A DNA stretch of 64,000 nt from contig NZ_QJRP01000011.1 in NCBI RefSeq assembly GCF_003205295.1, positions 62,001 through 126,000 of the forward strand, in the 5' to 3' direction. The notes below the pieces were generated by a model. That model worked only from the letters and a program-made list of their open reading frames with translations. It was not told the DNA's origin and ran no database searches. The position numbers were made by a program, and so were the translations under genes. Below, piece by piece: positions 17,249 to 25,670 of this stretch (the stretch's first letter is position 1; every line of letters begins with the position of its first letter). Source of the stretch: Pseudomonas mosselii (GTDB lineage: Bacteria > Pseudomonadota > Gammaproteobacteria > Pseudomonadales > Pseudomonadaceae).

Positions 17249-17635
17249 ATGACCGACTTACACCCTCAACGCGCATCGCAACCTGTGAACCTGGCTCAGA
17301 AGGCTGCACTGATCGAGCAGCAGTGGAGCCCAAGGGTGGTCGCGCAAATGAACGACTACCAATTCAAGGTCGTGCGCATCGAAGGGGAATTCATCTGGCA
17401 CTCGCACCCGGAGACGGATGAAGCGTTCCTGGTGCTTGAAGGCACCTTGCGTATCGATTTGCCAGAGGGCAGCGTGTATGTGCGGCCGGGTGAGCTGTAT
17501 GTCGTACCGCGTGGCGTAGAGCATAGAACGGCGGCGCAGGCGGAAACCAAACTGATGATGATCGAGCCGCGAGGCGTTTTGAACACCGGCCATGAAGGCG
17601 GGGAGCGAACAGCGGTGAATGACGTCTGGATCTGA
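17249..17635 (+). CDS. Small cupin-domain protein
   Basis: A 128-residue single-domain cupin. Motif 1 is WHSHPETDEAFLVLEG, with two histidines and a glutamate for metal binding, and motif 2 is PGELYVVPRGVEHRT with the final histidine. An AGAGGA ribosome site precedes the ATG. It may be co-transcribed with the AraC gene. Cupins of this size act as isomerases, dioxygenases or sensors, and the sequence gives no further hint. Confidence 0.82.
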   Translation: MTDLHPQRASQPVNLAQKAALIEQQWSPRVVAQMNDYQFKVVRIEGEFIWHSHPETDEAFLVLEGTLRIDLPEGSVYVRPGELYVVPRGVEHRTAAQAETKLMMIEPRGVLNTGHEGGERTAVNDVWI

Positions 17636-17691
17636 GTTGACGTTGCAGGCGATGAGGCCGGTACCGACTAAAGAGCCTTGAATCGATGTGC

Positions 17692-17741
17692 GCTTTGAGT
17701 CGGAAGCGGGAGCTCACGAGCGGCCGTTTTCGACCCAAAGC
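17692..17741. repeat. Palindrome of the GGGTCG/CGACCC family
   Basis: Arms 17692-17702 and 17731-17741 pair at 10 of 11 positions (GCTTTGAGTCG against CGACCCAAAGC). It lies between the convergent cupin gene and the unknown gene at 17759-18187 and may also serve as a terminator. Confidence 0.55.
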
Positions 17742-17758
17742 GGCCCCAGTGCCTTCCG

Positions 17759-18187
17759 TCATACTTGACTCTGTGTTCTAGCCTTTCGTGACGTCATAAG
17801 CGTTTGGCACATAGTCGCCACTTCTGGGATAGCCACAGCCAGCGTGGACAATACCTGATGCATTTCCTGGGCATCTGGAAATGGATATACATCCAGGCTC
17901 ATGGCAATCGTAAGCTTGCGCGGATCTTGCTGTTCTCTGAGCCACGTCTCGACCTCACGCGTCATTGCCGCACCGTTATCGTTTGTTTGCCAAGCCAACA
18001 AATTGAAAAGTTCGGCCACCAGCTCTTCGGGCACTGTTCGGGGTATTTCTGCGAAGAGGCGATTGGCTAGGTCAAGCTCGCCAAATACGCTTACCACGTC
18101 ATGCACCGCGTAAAACGCCTGGGTGTATTCAGCTACGTTGCGCTCGATATTAATGATGTCGAGCGCTTGTTTTAGCGATGGGTGCAT
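17759..18187 (-). CDS. Hypothetical protein, 142 residues
   Basis: I do not recognise the family. The protein is acidic, soluble and mostly helical in appearance (MHPSLKQALDIINIERN, then FGELDLANRLFAEIPRTVPE, WLREQQDPRKL). It has no membrane segment, signal peptide or cysteine pattern. Its size, composition and isolation in an accessory region resemble immunity proteins of polymorphic toxins, but no toxin gene is adjacent. Its base composition is somewhat lower in GC than that of neighbouring metabolic genes, a hint of transfer. Confidence 0.6.
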   Translation of the reverse strand: MHPSLKQALDIINIERNVAEYTQAFYAVHDVVSVFGELDLANRLFAEIPRTVPEELVAELFNLLAWQTNDNGAAMTREVETWLREQQDPRKLTIAMSLDVYPFPDAQEMHQVLSTLAVAIPEVATMCQTLMTSRKARTQSQV

Positions 18188-18502
18188 CTAGTCATTCCAT
18201 GGTGTTGCAGGAGTGTTTGACTATGCGGCCATGCAGACCCAAGGCATCGTCAGCGCGTTGAACCACGGTGTCGCAACGCCTCACACCTTAGAGGCAAGCG
18301 TTGAGGACGAAAAGAATTATCTTTTTACCTTTTTCAAGCGACCGCTTCTGGCCGGTTCCTGCCCTTGGTGAATGGCAGCTATGGGGCGAGAGCAGCCGGT
18401 CACCAGGGGCCGTCATCGACCCACAGCTGTCGTCGACAAGGCCATGGCGAGGGCGAAGCAAAAATGCTAATTTAGATTCATTCTCATTTATTGCCCGTTT
18501 TC
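18188..18502. other. Intergenic region upstream of the first sigma-factor operon
   Basis: No convincing gene. A 53-codon frame (18213-18371) has protein-like composition but no ribosome site. A partial copy of the GACCC palindrome lies near 18380-18430 and a likely Fur site at 18464-18488. Confidence 0.5.
18464..18488 (+). promoter_or_regulatory. Probable Fur box before the ECF sigma gene
   Basis: The AT-rich segment GCTAATTTAGATTCATTCTC matches the Fur consensus halves (GATAAT and AATCATTATC) at most positions with one extra base. It lies 15-40 bases before the sigma-factor start, as expected for an iron-repressed sigma operon. Confidence 0.55.
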
Positions 18503-19021
18503 ATGGACAAACCGCGATCCACCTCATCCGACCCAATTGGCGAACTGTATGCAGGGCACCATCACTGGTTGGTGACGTGGCTGCGCCGTCGCCTGCAATG
18601 TCCTCACCAGGCCTCGGATTTTGCCCAGGACACCTTTTACCGTGTACTCACGGCCGGGCACTACGATCCGCCTCGTGAACCTCGAGCGTTCCTGGCCACC
18701 ATCGCGCGTCGTATCCTAATCGACAACGGTCGCCGCTTGCGGCTGGAACAGGCCTACAGAGAGGAGCTCGAGCGCAGTATCGAGCACATGGATCAGGCGT
18801 TTTCTCCCGAACAGATCCTGCAGGCCATCGAGCTGCTCGAACGTATCGACCGGGCGTTGTCACGCATGAAGGCGAGGGTCCGGGAGACCTTCATCCTGCG
18901 TCACCTTGAAGGCTGGTCCCAGGATGACATTGCACGCCATCACGGCATCTCGGTGAGGACCGTGCAGGCCGATCTGGTCGAAGCCATGCTGGCGTGCGAT
19001 GCCGCCATGGGGATGAGCTGA
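18503..19021 (+). CDS. ECF sigma factor, FecI type
   Basis: A 172-residue group IV sigma factor. Region 2 is visible in LYAGHHHWLVTWLRRRLQC and DFAQDTFYRVL, followed by FLATIARRILIDNGRR. Region 4 is VRETFILRHLEGWSQDDIAR ending in the HTH GISVRTVQADLVEAM. Start ATG 18503 follows the probable Fur box closely. The stop overlaps the start of the FecR gene by one base, so translation is coupled. In this arrangement the sigma factor activates the receptor gene further down when an iron-siderophore is bound outside the cell. Confidence 0.9.
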   Translation: MDKPRSTSSDPIGELYAGHHHWLVTWLRRRLQCPHQASDFAQDTFYRVLTAGHYDPPREPRAFLATIARRILIDNGRRLRLEQAYREELERSIEHMDQAFSPEQILQAIELLERIDRALSRMKARVRETFILRHLEGWSQDDIARHHGISVRTVQADLVEAMLACDAAMGMS

Positions 19022-19980
19022 TGGCAGAGACGACGGCCGATCCCGTCCTGCGCGCAGCGGCGCAATGGCTGGTGCTGCTCGACAACCAGGCCGATGAGCA
19101 CTTGCAGGCAGCATTCCAGGCTTGGCTGGCCGAGTCGCCCGAGCATGGCGCGGCGGTCGCCCGCTTGCAGGGGTGTCTGGGTTCGCTGCAACAGCTTCCC
19201 CGCCACGCGGCCGTCACGGCCCTGAGCCACGCACCGCGCAAAGCCCTGAGCCACAAGGTTCAGGCACTGGCCTTGGCGATCGCCCTGGTGCCAATGGCGT
19301 GGGCTGCAACGACCTATTGGCAACAGGGCTACCTGCTGGCGGACCTGAGCACCTCGGCAGGGGATTGGCTCGATCACCGACTCGACGATGACAGCCAGAT
19401 CCACCTGGACGCGGGCTCGGCAGTGGATGTGCACTTCGACGCTGGCGAACGCAGGATCGAACTGCTGCGCGGCGAAGTCCTGGTCGATGTCGCCAAGGAT
19501 CCTCGCCCGTTCGTGGTGGTCACGGCGCATGGGCGTGTGCAGGCCCTTGGCACGCGTTTCACGGTGGAGCGACAGGACGACTCGACGCAGGTGGTCATGT
19601 TCGAGTCGACCACCGCCATCAGCAGTGCCGGGCAATCATTGCACCTGACCGCCAACCAACGCGTGCGCCTGAGCGCCGAAGGCCCTGGCAAGGTAGAGCA
19701 GGTGCAGGCAGAACCCCTTGAGCAGGCGTGGCGCAAGCACCAGCTGCTGGCAGACGACCAGCCGCTGAGCGATGTGCTCGCGCGTTTGTCGCGCCATTAT
19801 CCCGGTGTGCTGTGGGCCGACCATGAAGCCCTCGCAGGCCTGCGGGTCACGGTCATGCTGCCGCTGGACGATCCACGCCAGGCGATGCGGCTGTTGCAAC
19901 GCACCTTGCCGATCGAGGTCAGCCAGTACACCCCGTGGATAACCCGGGTGACCCTGAAGCCCAATGCGGTGAGTAAATAA
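19021..19980 (+). CDS. FecR-family anti-sigma regulator
   Basis: A 319-residue inner-membrane regulator. The N-terminal cytoplasmic domain shows the FecR pattern AAQWLVLLDNQADEH and FQAWLAESPEHGAAV. A single membrane segment follows at about residues 81-95 (VQALALAIALVPMAWAA), then the periplasmic FecR domain with DDSQIHLDAGSAVDV, ELLRGEVLVDVAKD and FVVVTAHGRVQALGT. The C-terminal part resembles a STN-binding domain. It should hold the sigma factor and receive the signal from the receptor encoded downstream. Confidence 0.9.
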   Translation: MAETTADPVLRAAAQWLVLLDNQADEHLQAAFQAWLAESPEHGAAVARLQGCLGSLQQLPRHAAVTALSHAPRKALSHKVQALALAIALVPMAWAATTYWQQGYLLADLSTSAGDWLDHRLDDDSQIHLDAGSAVDVHFDAGERRIELLRGEVLVDVAKDPRPFVVVTAHGRVQALGTRFTVERQDDSTQVVMFESTTAISSAGQSLHLTANQRVRLSAEGPGKVEQVQAEPLEQAWRKHQLLADDQPLSDVLARLSRHYPGVLWADHEALAGLRVTVMLPLDDPRQAMRLLQRTLPIEVSQYTPWITRVTLKPNAVSK

Positions 19981-19996
19981 TTTCAATAATCATTTC
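19978..19996 (+). promoter_or_regulatory. Possible Fur box before the TonB receptor gene
   Basis: The short gap holds TTTCAATAATCATTTCG, which contains the ATAATCATT core of the Fur consensus. It begins at the end of the FecR gene and lies about 60 bases before the chosen receptor start. Confidence 0.4.
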
Positions 19997-20053
19997 GTGT
20001 TTTCGATTTTCGCCCGTCCTCCCATGGCCAACACCATCAGGAGTATCGAAAAC

Positions 20054-22477
20054 ATGAACTCGCCGATTCGAGCGCTGCCGCGTTCCACCTCGCGCAGCCT
20101 CTGCCTGGCCGTGCGCCTGGCACTTTGTGCGGCACCGCTGGTGCTGCCTGCCAGCGCCTTGGCCGAGCAGATCGTGCAGCGGTATGACATCGCTGCCGGC
20201 CCATTGGGCGAAGTACTCAGTCGTTACGCCCAGGCCAGCGGCGCCCCCATCTCGTTCGAGTCCCGCCAGGTGCAAGGTTTGAGCAGCCCGGGCGTTCGAG
20301 GCAGCTTCACCATCGAAGGCGGTTTTGCCCAGGCCTTGCTGGGCTCGGGGCTGGTGGCGAGCCCAACCCAGGATGGTTATCAACTCCTGCAGGCATCGCC
20401 GGTTACAGATGCGCTGGAGCTCGGGGCGACCACCATTTCCGGCAAGGTGCTCGGCGCGACGACCGAGGGCAGCGGATCCTACACCACGGGGTCAACCAAT
20501 ACGGCGACCAGGCTCGCCCTGAGCCTGCGCGAAACACCGCAATCGGTGACGGTGATCACCCGCAAGAAGATGGACGACCAGAACATTCAGAACCTGGACG
20601 ATGTCGCGCGCACGGCGACCGGCATCACCCTCACCAAGATCGGCACTGACCGCTCTACCTATTACTCGCGCGGCTTCGAGATCAGCGATCTGCAATACGA
20701 CGGTATTCCGACCAATATCTCGGAAAACTACTCGATGGACGTCATGTCCACTTCGAACATGGCGATCTATGACCGCGTCGAAGTCGTACGCGGGGCCAAT
20801 GGCTTGCTGCAGGGGACAGGTAATCCGTCGGCGGCAATCAACCTGGTGCGCAAGCGACCGACCCAGGACTTTCGCCTGGGCGCGGAGCTGGGCGCGGGCT
20901 CCTGGGACAATTATCGTAGCCAGGTGGATGTGTCCGGGCCACTGACCTCAACGGGCAATGTTCGCGGCCGCGCAGTGGCCTATTACAACAACGCCAACAG
21001 CTACAAGGAAGGCTCCGGGCGGGACAACCAGTTGCTCTACCTGGTCGGCGAAGCGGATCTTGACGACGCCACCGTGCTGACGGTCGGCGCCACGATCCAG
21101 AAGGACAACCAGAACGGCTATGACTGGGGCGGCTTGAATACCCGCAGCAACGGCGCTTTCTATCCGCTTTCGCGTTCCACCAACCTCAACGGCAAGTGGG
21201 CCCACCTGGATCGCAACAACTACACGCTGTTCAGCGATGTCACGCACAACTTCGACAACGAGTGGAAGGTGACCCTGGCCATGAACGCGATCTGGTCGGA
21301 CGCCGACTTTCTCTCCGCGTATCCGAACCGGGTATCGGGTGACAACTATCGGATGACCGTCTCCCAGGCCGACTACGAAGACACCCAGTTTGCGCTGGAT
21401 CTCTACGCGACCGGCCCCTTCGAGCTGTTCGGGCGCAAACATCAGCTGATGCTTGGGGCCAACACGCGCCAGGACGAGTTCGACGCGGTGATCAAGAGTG
21501 CCACCAACAACCCGACGATCAACATCACCGACTTCGACTACAGTGCGCTGCCCAACCCCATCCTCAATGCCATCGGCGCGGACTACAACTACACACGCAA
21601 GGAGCGTGGCCTGTACGGCGCTTCACGCTTCAGCCTTACTGATGACCTGAGCCTGATCCTCGGTACGCGGGTGAGTTGGTCGGACTACAAGGTGGGCAGC
21701 CCATATACCAATGATCAATACCGGGAGAATGGCCGGCTGGTGCCCTACGCGGGGTTGGTACTGGACCTGGACAAACACCACACCTGGTATGCCAGCTACA
21801 CCGAGATCTACAAGACACAGAGTTACTATGGTGTCGGCAATACCCTGCTTGATCCGATCGAAGGCGAGAACTACGAAACCGGCATCAAGGGTGAGTACTT
21901 CGAAGGCCGCCTGAACACCTCCCTGGCGATTTTCCAGACCAACCTGGAAAACATGCCCGAGGCACTGTCGGTGTCGCCCACCTGCGGCGTGACCGGTACG
22001 AGCAAGTGCTATGAAGCTGGCGCAAAAGTGCGTAACCGCGGCTTCGAGCTGGAGATTTCAGGCGAGCCATTGGAGAACTGGAACGTCAGCGCGGGCTACA
22101 CCTACAGTGACCCCGAGTATGTGGCCGGCAGCAGCAAGGGCTCGGACTACTACCGCAAGATCCCACGGCGCCTGCTCAAGGTGTCGACTGACTACCGCTT
22201 GCCCGGTGTCCTCGACCAATGGCGTGTGGGCGGCGATGTGTATGCCCAGAGCCGCACCGCCGCCGATGTGACCGGGTACACGATTGAACAGGGTGGCTAC
22301 GCCTTGCTCAACTTGCATGCCCATTATCAGATCAACCAACAGTTCAGTGTGCAGTACAACCTCAACAACGTGCTGGACAAGACGTACTACCAGTCGTTGC
22401 CCACTTCGAACAATTTCGGTGGCCTGTACTACGGTGATCCTCGCAATTTTGCGGTTACCTTGCGCTACCAATATTGA
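20054..22477 (+). CDS. TonB-dependent siderophore receptor with signalling domain
   Basis: An 807-residue outer-membrane receptor. A signal peptide (about residues 1-38, ending ASALAEQ) precedes the STN signalling domain (YDIAAGPLGEVLSRYAQ to GGFAQALLGSGL). The plug domain has LRETPQSVTVITRKKMDDQN, YYSRGFEI, YDRVEVVRGANGLLQGTGNP and INLVRKRPT. A 22-strand barrel ends in the family tail RNFAVTLRYQY with terminal aromatic residue. It resembles ferric-siderophore receptors such as FpvA, FiuA and PupB. The ATG at 20054 follows AGGAG. It forms a unit with the sigma and FecR genes before it. The siderophore is not predictable; no biosynthesis gene is near, so a xenosiderophore is plausible. Confidence 0.9.
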   Translation: MNSPIRALPRSTSRSLCLAVRLALCAAPLVLPASALAEQIVQRYDIAAGPLGEVLSRYAQASGAPISFESRQVQGLSSPGVRGSFTIEGGFAQALLGSGLVASPTQDGYQLLQASPVTDALELGATTISGKVLGATTEGSGSYTTGSTNTATRLALSLRETPQSVTVITRKKMDDQNIQNLDDVARTATGITLTKIGTDRSTYYSRGFEISDLQYDGIPTNISENYSMDVMSTSNMAIYDRVEVVRGANGLLQGTGNPSAAINLVRKRPTQDFRLGAELGAGSWDNYRSQVDVSGPLTSTGNVRGRAVAYYNNANSYKEGSGRDNQLLYLVGEADLDDATVLTVGATIQKDNQNGYDWGGLNTRSNGAFYPLSRSTNLNGKWAHLDRNNYTLFSDVTHNFDNEWKVTLAMNAIWSDADFLSAYPNRVSGDNYRMTVSQADYEDTQFALDLYATGPFELFGRKHQLMLGANTRQDEFDAVIKSATNNPTINITDFDYSALPNPILNAIGADYNYTRKERGLYGASRFSLTDDLSLILGTRVSWSDYKVGSPYTNDQYRENGRLVPYAGLVLDLDKHHTWYASYTEIYKTQSYYGVGNTLLDPIEGENYETGIKGEYFEGRLNTSLAIFQTNLENMPEALSVSPTCGVTGTSKCYEAGAKVRNRGFELEISGEPLENWNVSAGYTYSDPEYVAGSSKGSDYYRKIPRRLLKVSTDYRLPGVLDQWRVGGDVYAQSRTAADVTGYTIEQGGYALLNLHAHYQINQQFSVQYNLNNVLDKTYYQSLPTSNNFGGLYYGDPRNFAVTLRYQY

Positions 22478-22601
22478 TCAAAGGCCTGGGGTGGCGCTTC
22501 ACCCGTCTTGTACCGATGCCCTTGCAAGTACGCATGCAGTTGACCGCGTCGCTGATTGCCGTAGAATCGCGCGCCCAAAATTCAGCAGGCAGGGAGCTTC
22601 A

Positions 22602-23144
22602 ATGCAACGGGTGATGATCATTGGCCAGCCAGGGTCCGGGAAAAGCACCCTGGCGCGCAAGCTGGGCGAGCGCACGGGCTTGCCGGTCGTGCATATCGAC
22701 ACGATTCATTGGCAGCCAGGGTGGGTCGAGCGCAGCCGTGACGAGAAGACGCGTCTTTGCCATGAGGTCGAGGCCCGTGAGCGCTGGATCTTCGAAGGCG
22801 GACACTCGACCACATGGAACAACCGGCTGGCCCGCGCCGACATGCTGATATGGATCGATCGCTCGGCGCCGCTTCGATTCTGGCGCGTGCTCCTCAGAAC
22901 GGCGCTGAACCGCGGTCGCTCTCGGCCCGACCTGCCGGACGACTGTCCGGAACTGCTGGCCAACCTGCCGGAGTTCTTCAGGTTCATGTGGCGGACGAAA
23001 ACCTCGTCTCGGGAGGCGATGAAGCGATTCGTGGCGACGGCGCCGTCTGGGTGTCGCGTGGTCTGCCTGCGGTCGAATCGGGATACCGAGGTTTTTCTCG
23101 CGAGTCTGGGTGCGCAGCCTGATCAGGCAGTGCAAGGCCACTAG
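22602..23144 (+). CDS. P-loop kinase-like protein (DNA topology modulation / FlaR type)
   Basis: A 180-residue protein with Walker A GQPGSGKST at residues 8-16, the HID...HW element VVHIDTIHWQPGW typical of this family, and IFEGGHSTTWNNRLARADML followed by WIDRSAP. It resembles adenylate-kinase-like proteins annotated as topology modulation proteins, for which no substrate is proven. AGGGAG precedes the ATG. It stands alone between the receptor gene and a GrpB gene. Confidence 0.8.
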   Translation: MQRVMIIGQPGSGKSTLARKLGERTGLPVVHIDTIHWQPGWVERSRDEKTRLCHEVEARERWIFEGGHSTTWNNRLARADMLIWIDRSAPLRFWRVLLRTALNRGRSRPDLPDDCPELLANLPEFFRFMWRTKTSSREAMKRFVATAPSGCRVVCLRSNRDTEVFLASLGAQPDQAVQGH

Positions 23145-23223
23145 AGACTCGATTGCGCTTGATTGGCGGCAGACGTCTGCCGTGAAGCGTGTCAGAACGT
23201 TTTAACCTGCCCAAGGATGGCCC

Positions 23224-23736
23224 ATGGCGCTGACCAGCAAGATCACGACCTACAACCCTGAATGGGCGCAACGGTACCAGGCGGACAAAGTGCTGCTCGC
23301 TTCGGCATTCGGTGATGAACTTCTCGCCATCCACCATGTGGGCAGCACGGCTGTCCCGCAACTCGCGGCCAAGCCTGAGATCGATGTGCTGATCGAGGTT
23401 TCAGAGCATCGCAATGAGGCAGCCCGAGACGAGGTGTTGCTCAGCCTGGGGTATGTACGCGGCAGTGATCTGTCGCCAGGACACCATTTCTACCGCCGCA
23501 ATGTTGGCGAGGTTCGCACCCACAAGATCCACATTTGCAGGTGTGGTCACGATTCAGTCATCCAGATGCTGACGTTCAGGGATCTGCTCAGGAACGACGC
23601 CTCTCTCCGGCAGCGATACCAAGACCTCAAGCTCGAGCTGGAGGCTACCAATACCGGCGGTATGGCCGAGTACCTGGAGAAGAAGGGGCCGTTCGTCATT
23701 GCGGCGCTGCTCGAGGTCGGTATCAGGCGGTGGTGA
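23224..23736 (+). CDS. GrpB/UPF0157 family protein
   Basis: A 170-residue protein with the nucleotidyltransferase-fold markers of GrpB: YNPEWAQRYQ at the N-terminus, HHVGSTAVPQLAAKPEIDVL (a GS motif followed by a D-x-D-like acidic region) and the C-terminal FRDLLRNDASLRQRYQDLK. Family members are of unproven function and are often found as stand-alone proteins or fused to dephospho-CoA kinase. Start ATG 23224 follows AAGGA. Confidence 0.82.
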   Translation: MALTSKITTYNPEWAQRYQADKVLLASAFGDELLAIHHVGSTAVPQLAAKPEIDVLIEVSEHRNEAARDEVLLSLGYVRGSDLSPGHHFYRRNVGEVRTHKIHICRCGHDSVIQMLTFRDLLRNDASLRQRYQDLKLELEATNTGGMAEYLEKKGPFVIAALLEVGIRRW

Positions 23737-23777
23737 TGGTCAGCCATAGTGTTGTTCGACTACTCGAATCCGGCTGC

Positions 23778-24707
23778 TTACGATGCTTTTTCAAGCTGCG
23801 ACCACAGGGGATCGCTCGCCATCAACGCAGTCACCCAGTCAGCGAACGCTCTTACTCGCGCCGACAAATGCCGCGTGTGGGGATAGACGATGGACAGGGG
23901 CATGCTCGCCATCTGCCAGTGCGGCAGGACCTCGACCAGGGCGCCACTTCTGAAGTGAGGCTCGGCCTCCGCCCTGGGCAGGAATGCGACGCCCAGGCCG
24001 GCGACTGTGGCGGCGGCCGTGGCGCTGCCGTTGTTGAAGTACATGCTTGGCGGATGATCCAGGGTGAAGTGCTCAGTGCCGCGAGTAAGGGTCGGGACGT
24101 ATCGCCTGTCCGTGGCGGGAAACTTGAAACCCAGGTGCTTGTGTCGTGGCAAGTCCGCAGGCGTGTGGATCGGCTCTGCCGCCGCCAGGTAGGAGGGTGA
24201 GGCGCAAAAGCAGAAGCGCATCTGGCCTATCGGGCGGCAGACCAGGTCCTGGTCTGCGACCACGCCACCACGAATCGCGCAGTCGACGCCCTCCTGGACA
24301 AGGTCCACGACGCGCTCGCTGCAGCCGATGTCGAGATGAATCTCCGGGAACCTGGCGGTGAAATCGGGGAGCGCCGGCACGATGAACAATATCCCGACCG
24401 GTGACGGCATCTCGATGCGCACCCGGCCGCGCACGACGTTGCGGCTCTGGGATACCGAGGCCTCCAGTTCGTCTACGTCGTCGATGACCGCACGTGCCCG
24501 GGCGTAGTACGCGGCGCCTTCTGTAGTGGGGGAGACCTTGCGGGTGGTGCGGTGCAGAAGCTTGATCCCCAGCAGCGCTTCCAGCGCCTGCAGCTGCCCT
24601 GAGATCGTTGTCTTGGCCAAGCCCAGCGACTCTGCTGCGCCGCTGAAACTGCCTACCTCGACGATACGGCAGAACGCGCGCATGGCCTCCAAACGGTCTA
24701 AAGCCAT
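23778..24707 (-). CDS. LysR-family regulator
   Basis: A 309-residue regulator with an N-terminal winged helix (MRAFCRIVEVGSFSGAAESL, LGLAKTTISGQLQALEALLG, LLHRTTRKVSPT) and a substrate-binding domain including SERVVDLVQEGVDCAIRGG. This branch commonly controls a divergent oxidoreductase or esterase gene. The divergent neighbour here is the AhpD-like gene starting at 24821, its likely target. ATG 24707 was preferred to 24740 because the helix-turn-helix spacing then fits the family. Confidence 0.88.
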   Translation of the reverse strand: MALDRLEAMRAFCRIVEVGSFSGAAESLGLAKTTISGQLQALEALLGIKLLHRTTRKVSPTTEGAAYYARARAVIDDVDELEASVSQSRNVVRGRVRIEMPSPVGILFIVPALPDFTARFPEIHLDIGCSERVVDLVQEGVDCAIRGGVVADQDLVCRPIGQMRFCFCASPSYLAAAEPIHTPADLPRHKHLGFKFPATDRRYVPTLTRGTEHFTLDHPPSMYFNNGSATAAATVAGLGVAFLPRAEAEPHFRSGALVEVLPHWQMASMPLSIVYPHTRHLSARVRAFADWVTALMASDPLWSQLEKAS

Positions 24708-24820
24708 TGTCCGTATTTCCGTAAAAACAAAACGATTCAACCTAGTTTATCCGAGTATCTGCTTTTCCTACAGTACGCCCATGCCACGGCACGTCGTGGC
24801 CAAACTGTCGGAGAACACCC

Positions 24821-25261
24821 ATGAGCAACAAACGCATCAACTACTACGAAGCGGCCCCTCAAGCGATGAAAGCCATGATGGGCCTGGAAAAGGCGGTCTC
24901 CCAATCGATCCTGCCCGCCGCGTTGCGTGAGCTGGTACGGATTCGCGCCTCGCAGATCAACGGCTGCGCCTACTGCATCGACATGCACGCCAGTGATGCT
25001 TTGAAAGCCGGAGAAACCCCACGGCGGTTGATGGCCATCAGTGTCTGGAAGGAAACGCCGTTCTTCGATGCGCGTGAGCGTGCGGCCCTGTTGTGGGCCG
25101 AGACACTGACCCTGGTGGCCGAGCGGCATGCCCCCGACGAGATCTACGAAACCGTGGCCACCCAGTTCAACCCGCAGGAACTGTCCGAGTTGACGTTCGT
25201 CATCGCGGCTATCAACGCCTGGAACCGTTTTGGCGTTGGTTTCGCCATGCAACCGCAGTAA
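24821..25261 (+). CDS. Carboxymuconolactone decarboxylase / AhpD-like protein
   Basis: A 146-residue helical protein with the active-site motif CAYCIDMH (Cys-x-x-Cys and His) seen in AhpD-type peroxidase partners, preceded by LRELVRIRASQINGC. RLMAISVWKETPFFDARERA and the FVIAAINAWNRF tail are typical of the family. It probably takes part in defence against peroxides or other oxidants through the two cysteines. It is divergent from the LysR gene with about 110 bases between the starts. Confidence 0.85.
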   Translation: MSNKRINYYEAAPQAMKAMMGLEKAVSQSILPAALRELVRIRASQINGCAYCIDMHASDALKAGETPRRLMAISVWKETPFFDARERAALLWAETLTLVAERHAPDEIYETVATQFNPQELSELTFVIAAINAWNRFGVGFAMQPQ

Positions 25262-25391
25262 GCCCACCCGCTGGAGCTCGGCATTTCACTTGCTCGCCGA
25301 CTGAGTTCCACCCGGTATTTCCATAGATCCCGTTTGCAAACTGATGAAGTTCAGTTGGCGCCGTTCTGCGCGCGCCATTCGAGGAAACGAC

Positions 25392-25625
25392 ATGAACCCA
25401 CTCAGCAACTTCACGGCAATCGTTGCGCTGGCGTTGCCGTTGTTCGCCCATGCCGAAGATGGGGCGCAGGCCGCGAAGCGCTTTCACGATCACAACAAGG
25501 CGGTGTTCGCGCAACAGGCCAAGGATCGCGTCGCGCGTGAGCAACGTGAGCGTGAGGCCTTAGAACCGTCAATGGAAAGGGCGTCCGGTGATATCCCGGC
25601 GAGCCATGCAACGACTGCAGATTGA
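25392..25625 (+). CDS. Small exported protein upstream of RND efflux genes
   Basis: A 77-residue product with a signal peptide (MNPLSNFTAIVALALPLFAHA, residues 1-21; AHA cleavage site) and a short, highly charged helical remainder rich in Arg, Glu and Lys. GAGGAAACG precedes ATG 25392. It lies 45 bases before the RND adaptor gene and is likely the first gene of that operon. I do not recognise the family. A small periplasmic accessory to the pump is possible but unproven. Confidence 0.6.
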   Translation: MNPLSNFTAIVALALPLFAHAEDGAQAAKRFHDHNKAVFAQQAKDRVAREQREREALEPSMERASGDIPASHATTAD

Positions 25626-25670
25626 CCTGCAAACGCCCTCGTCATTCACCGATTTAGAAAGGACAGCCCT

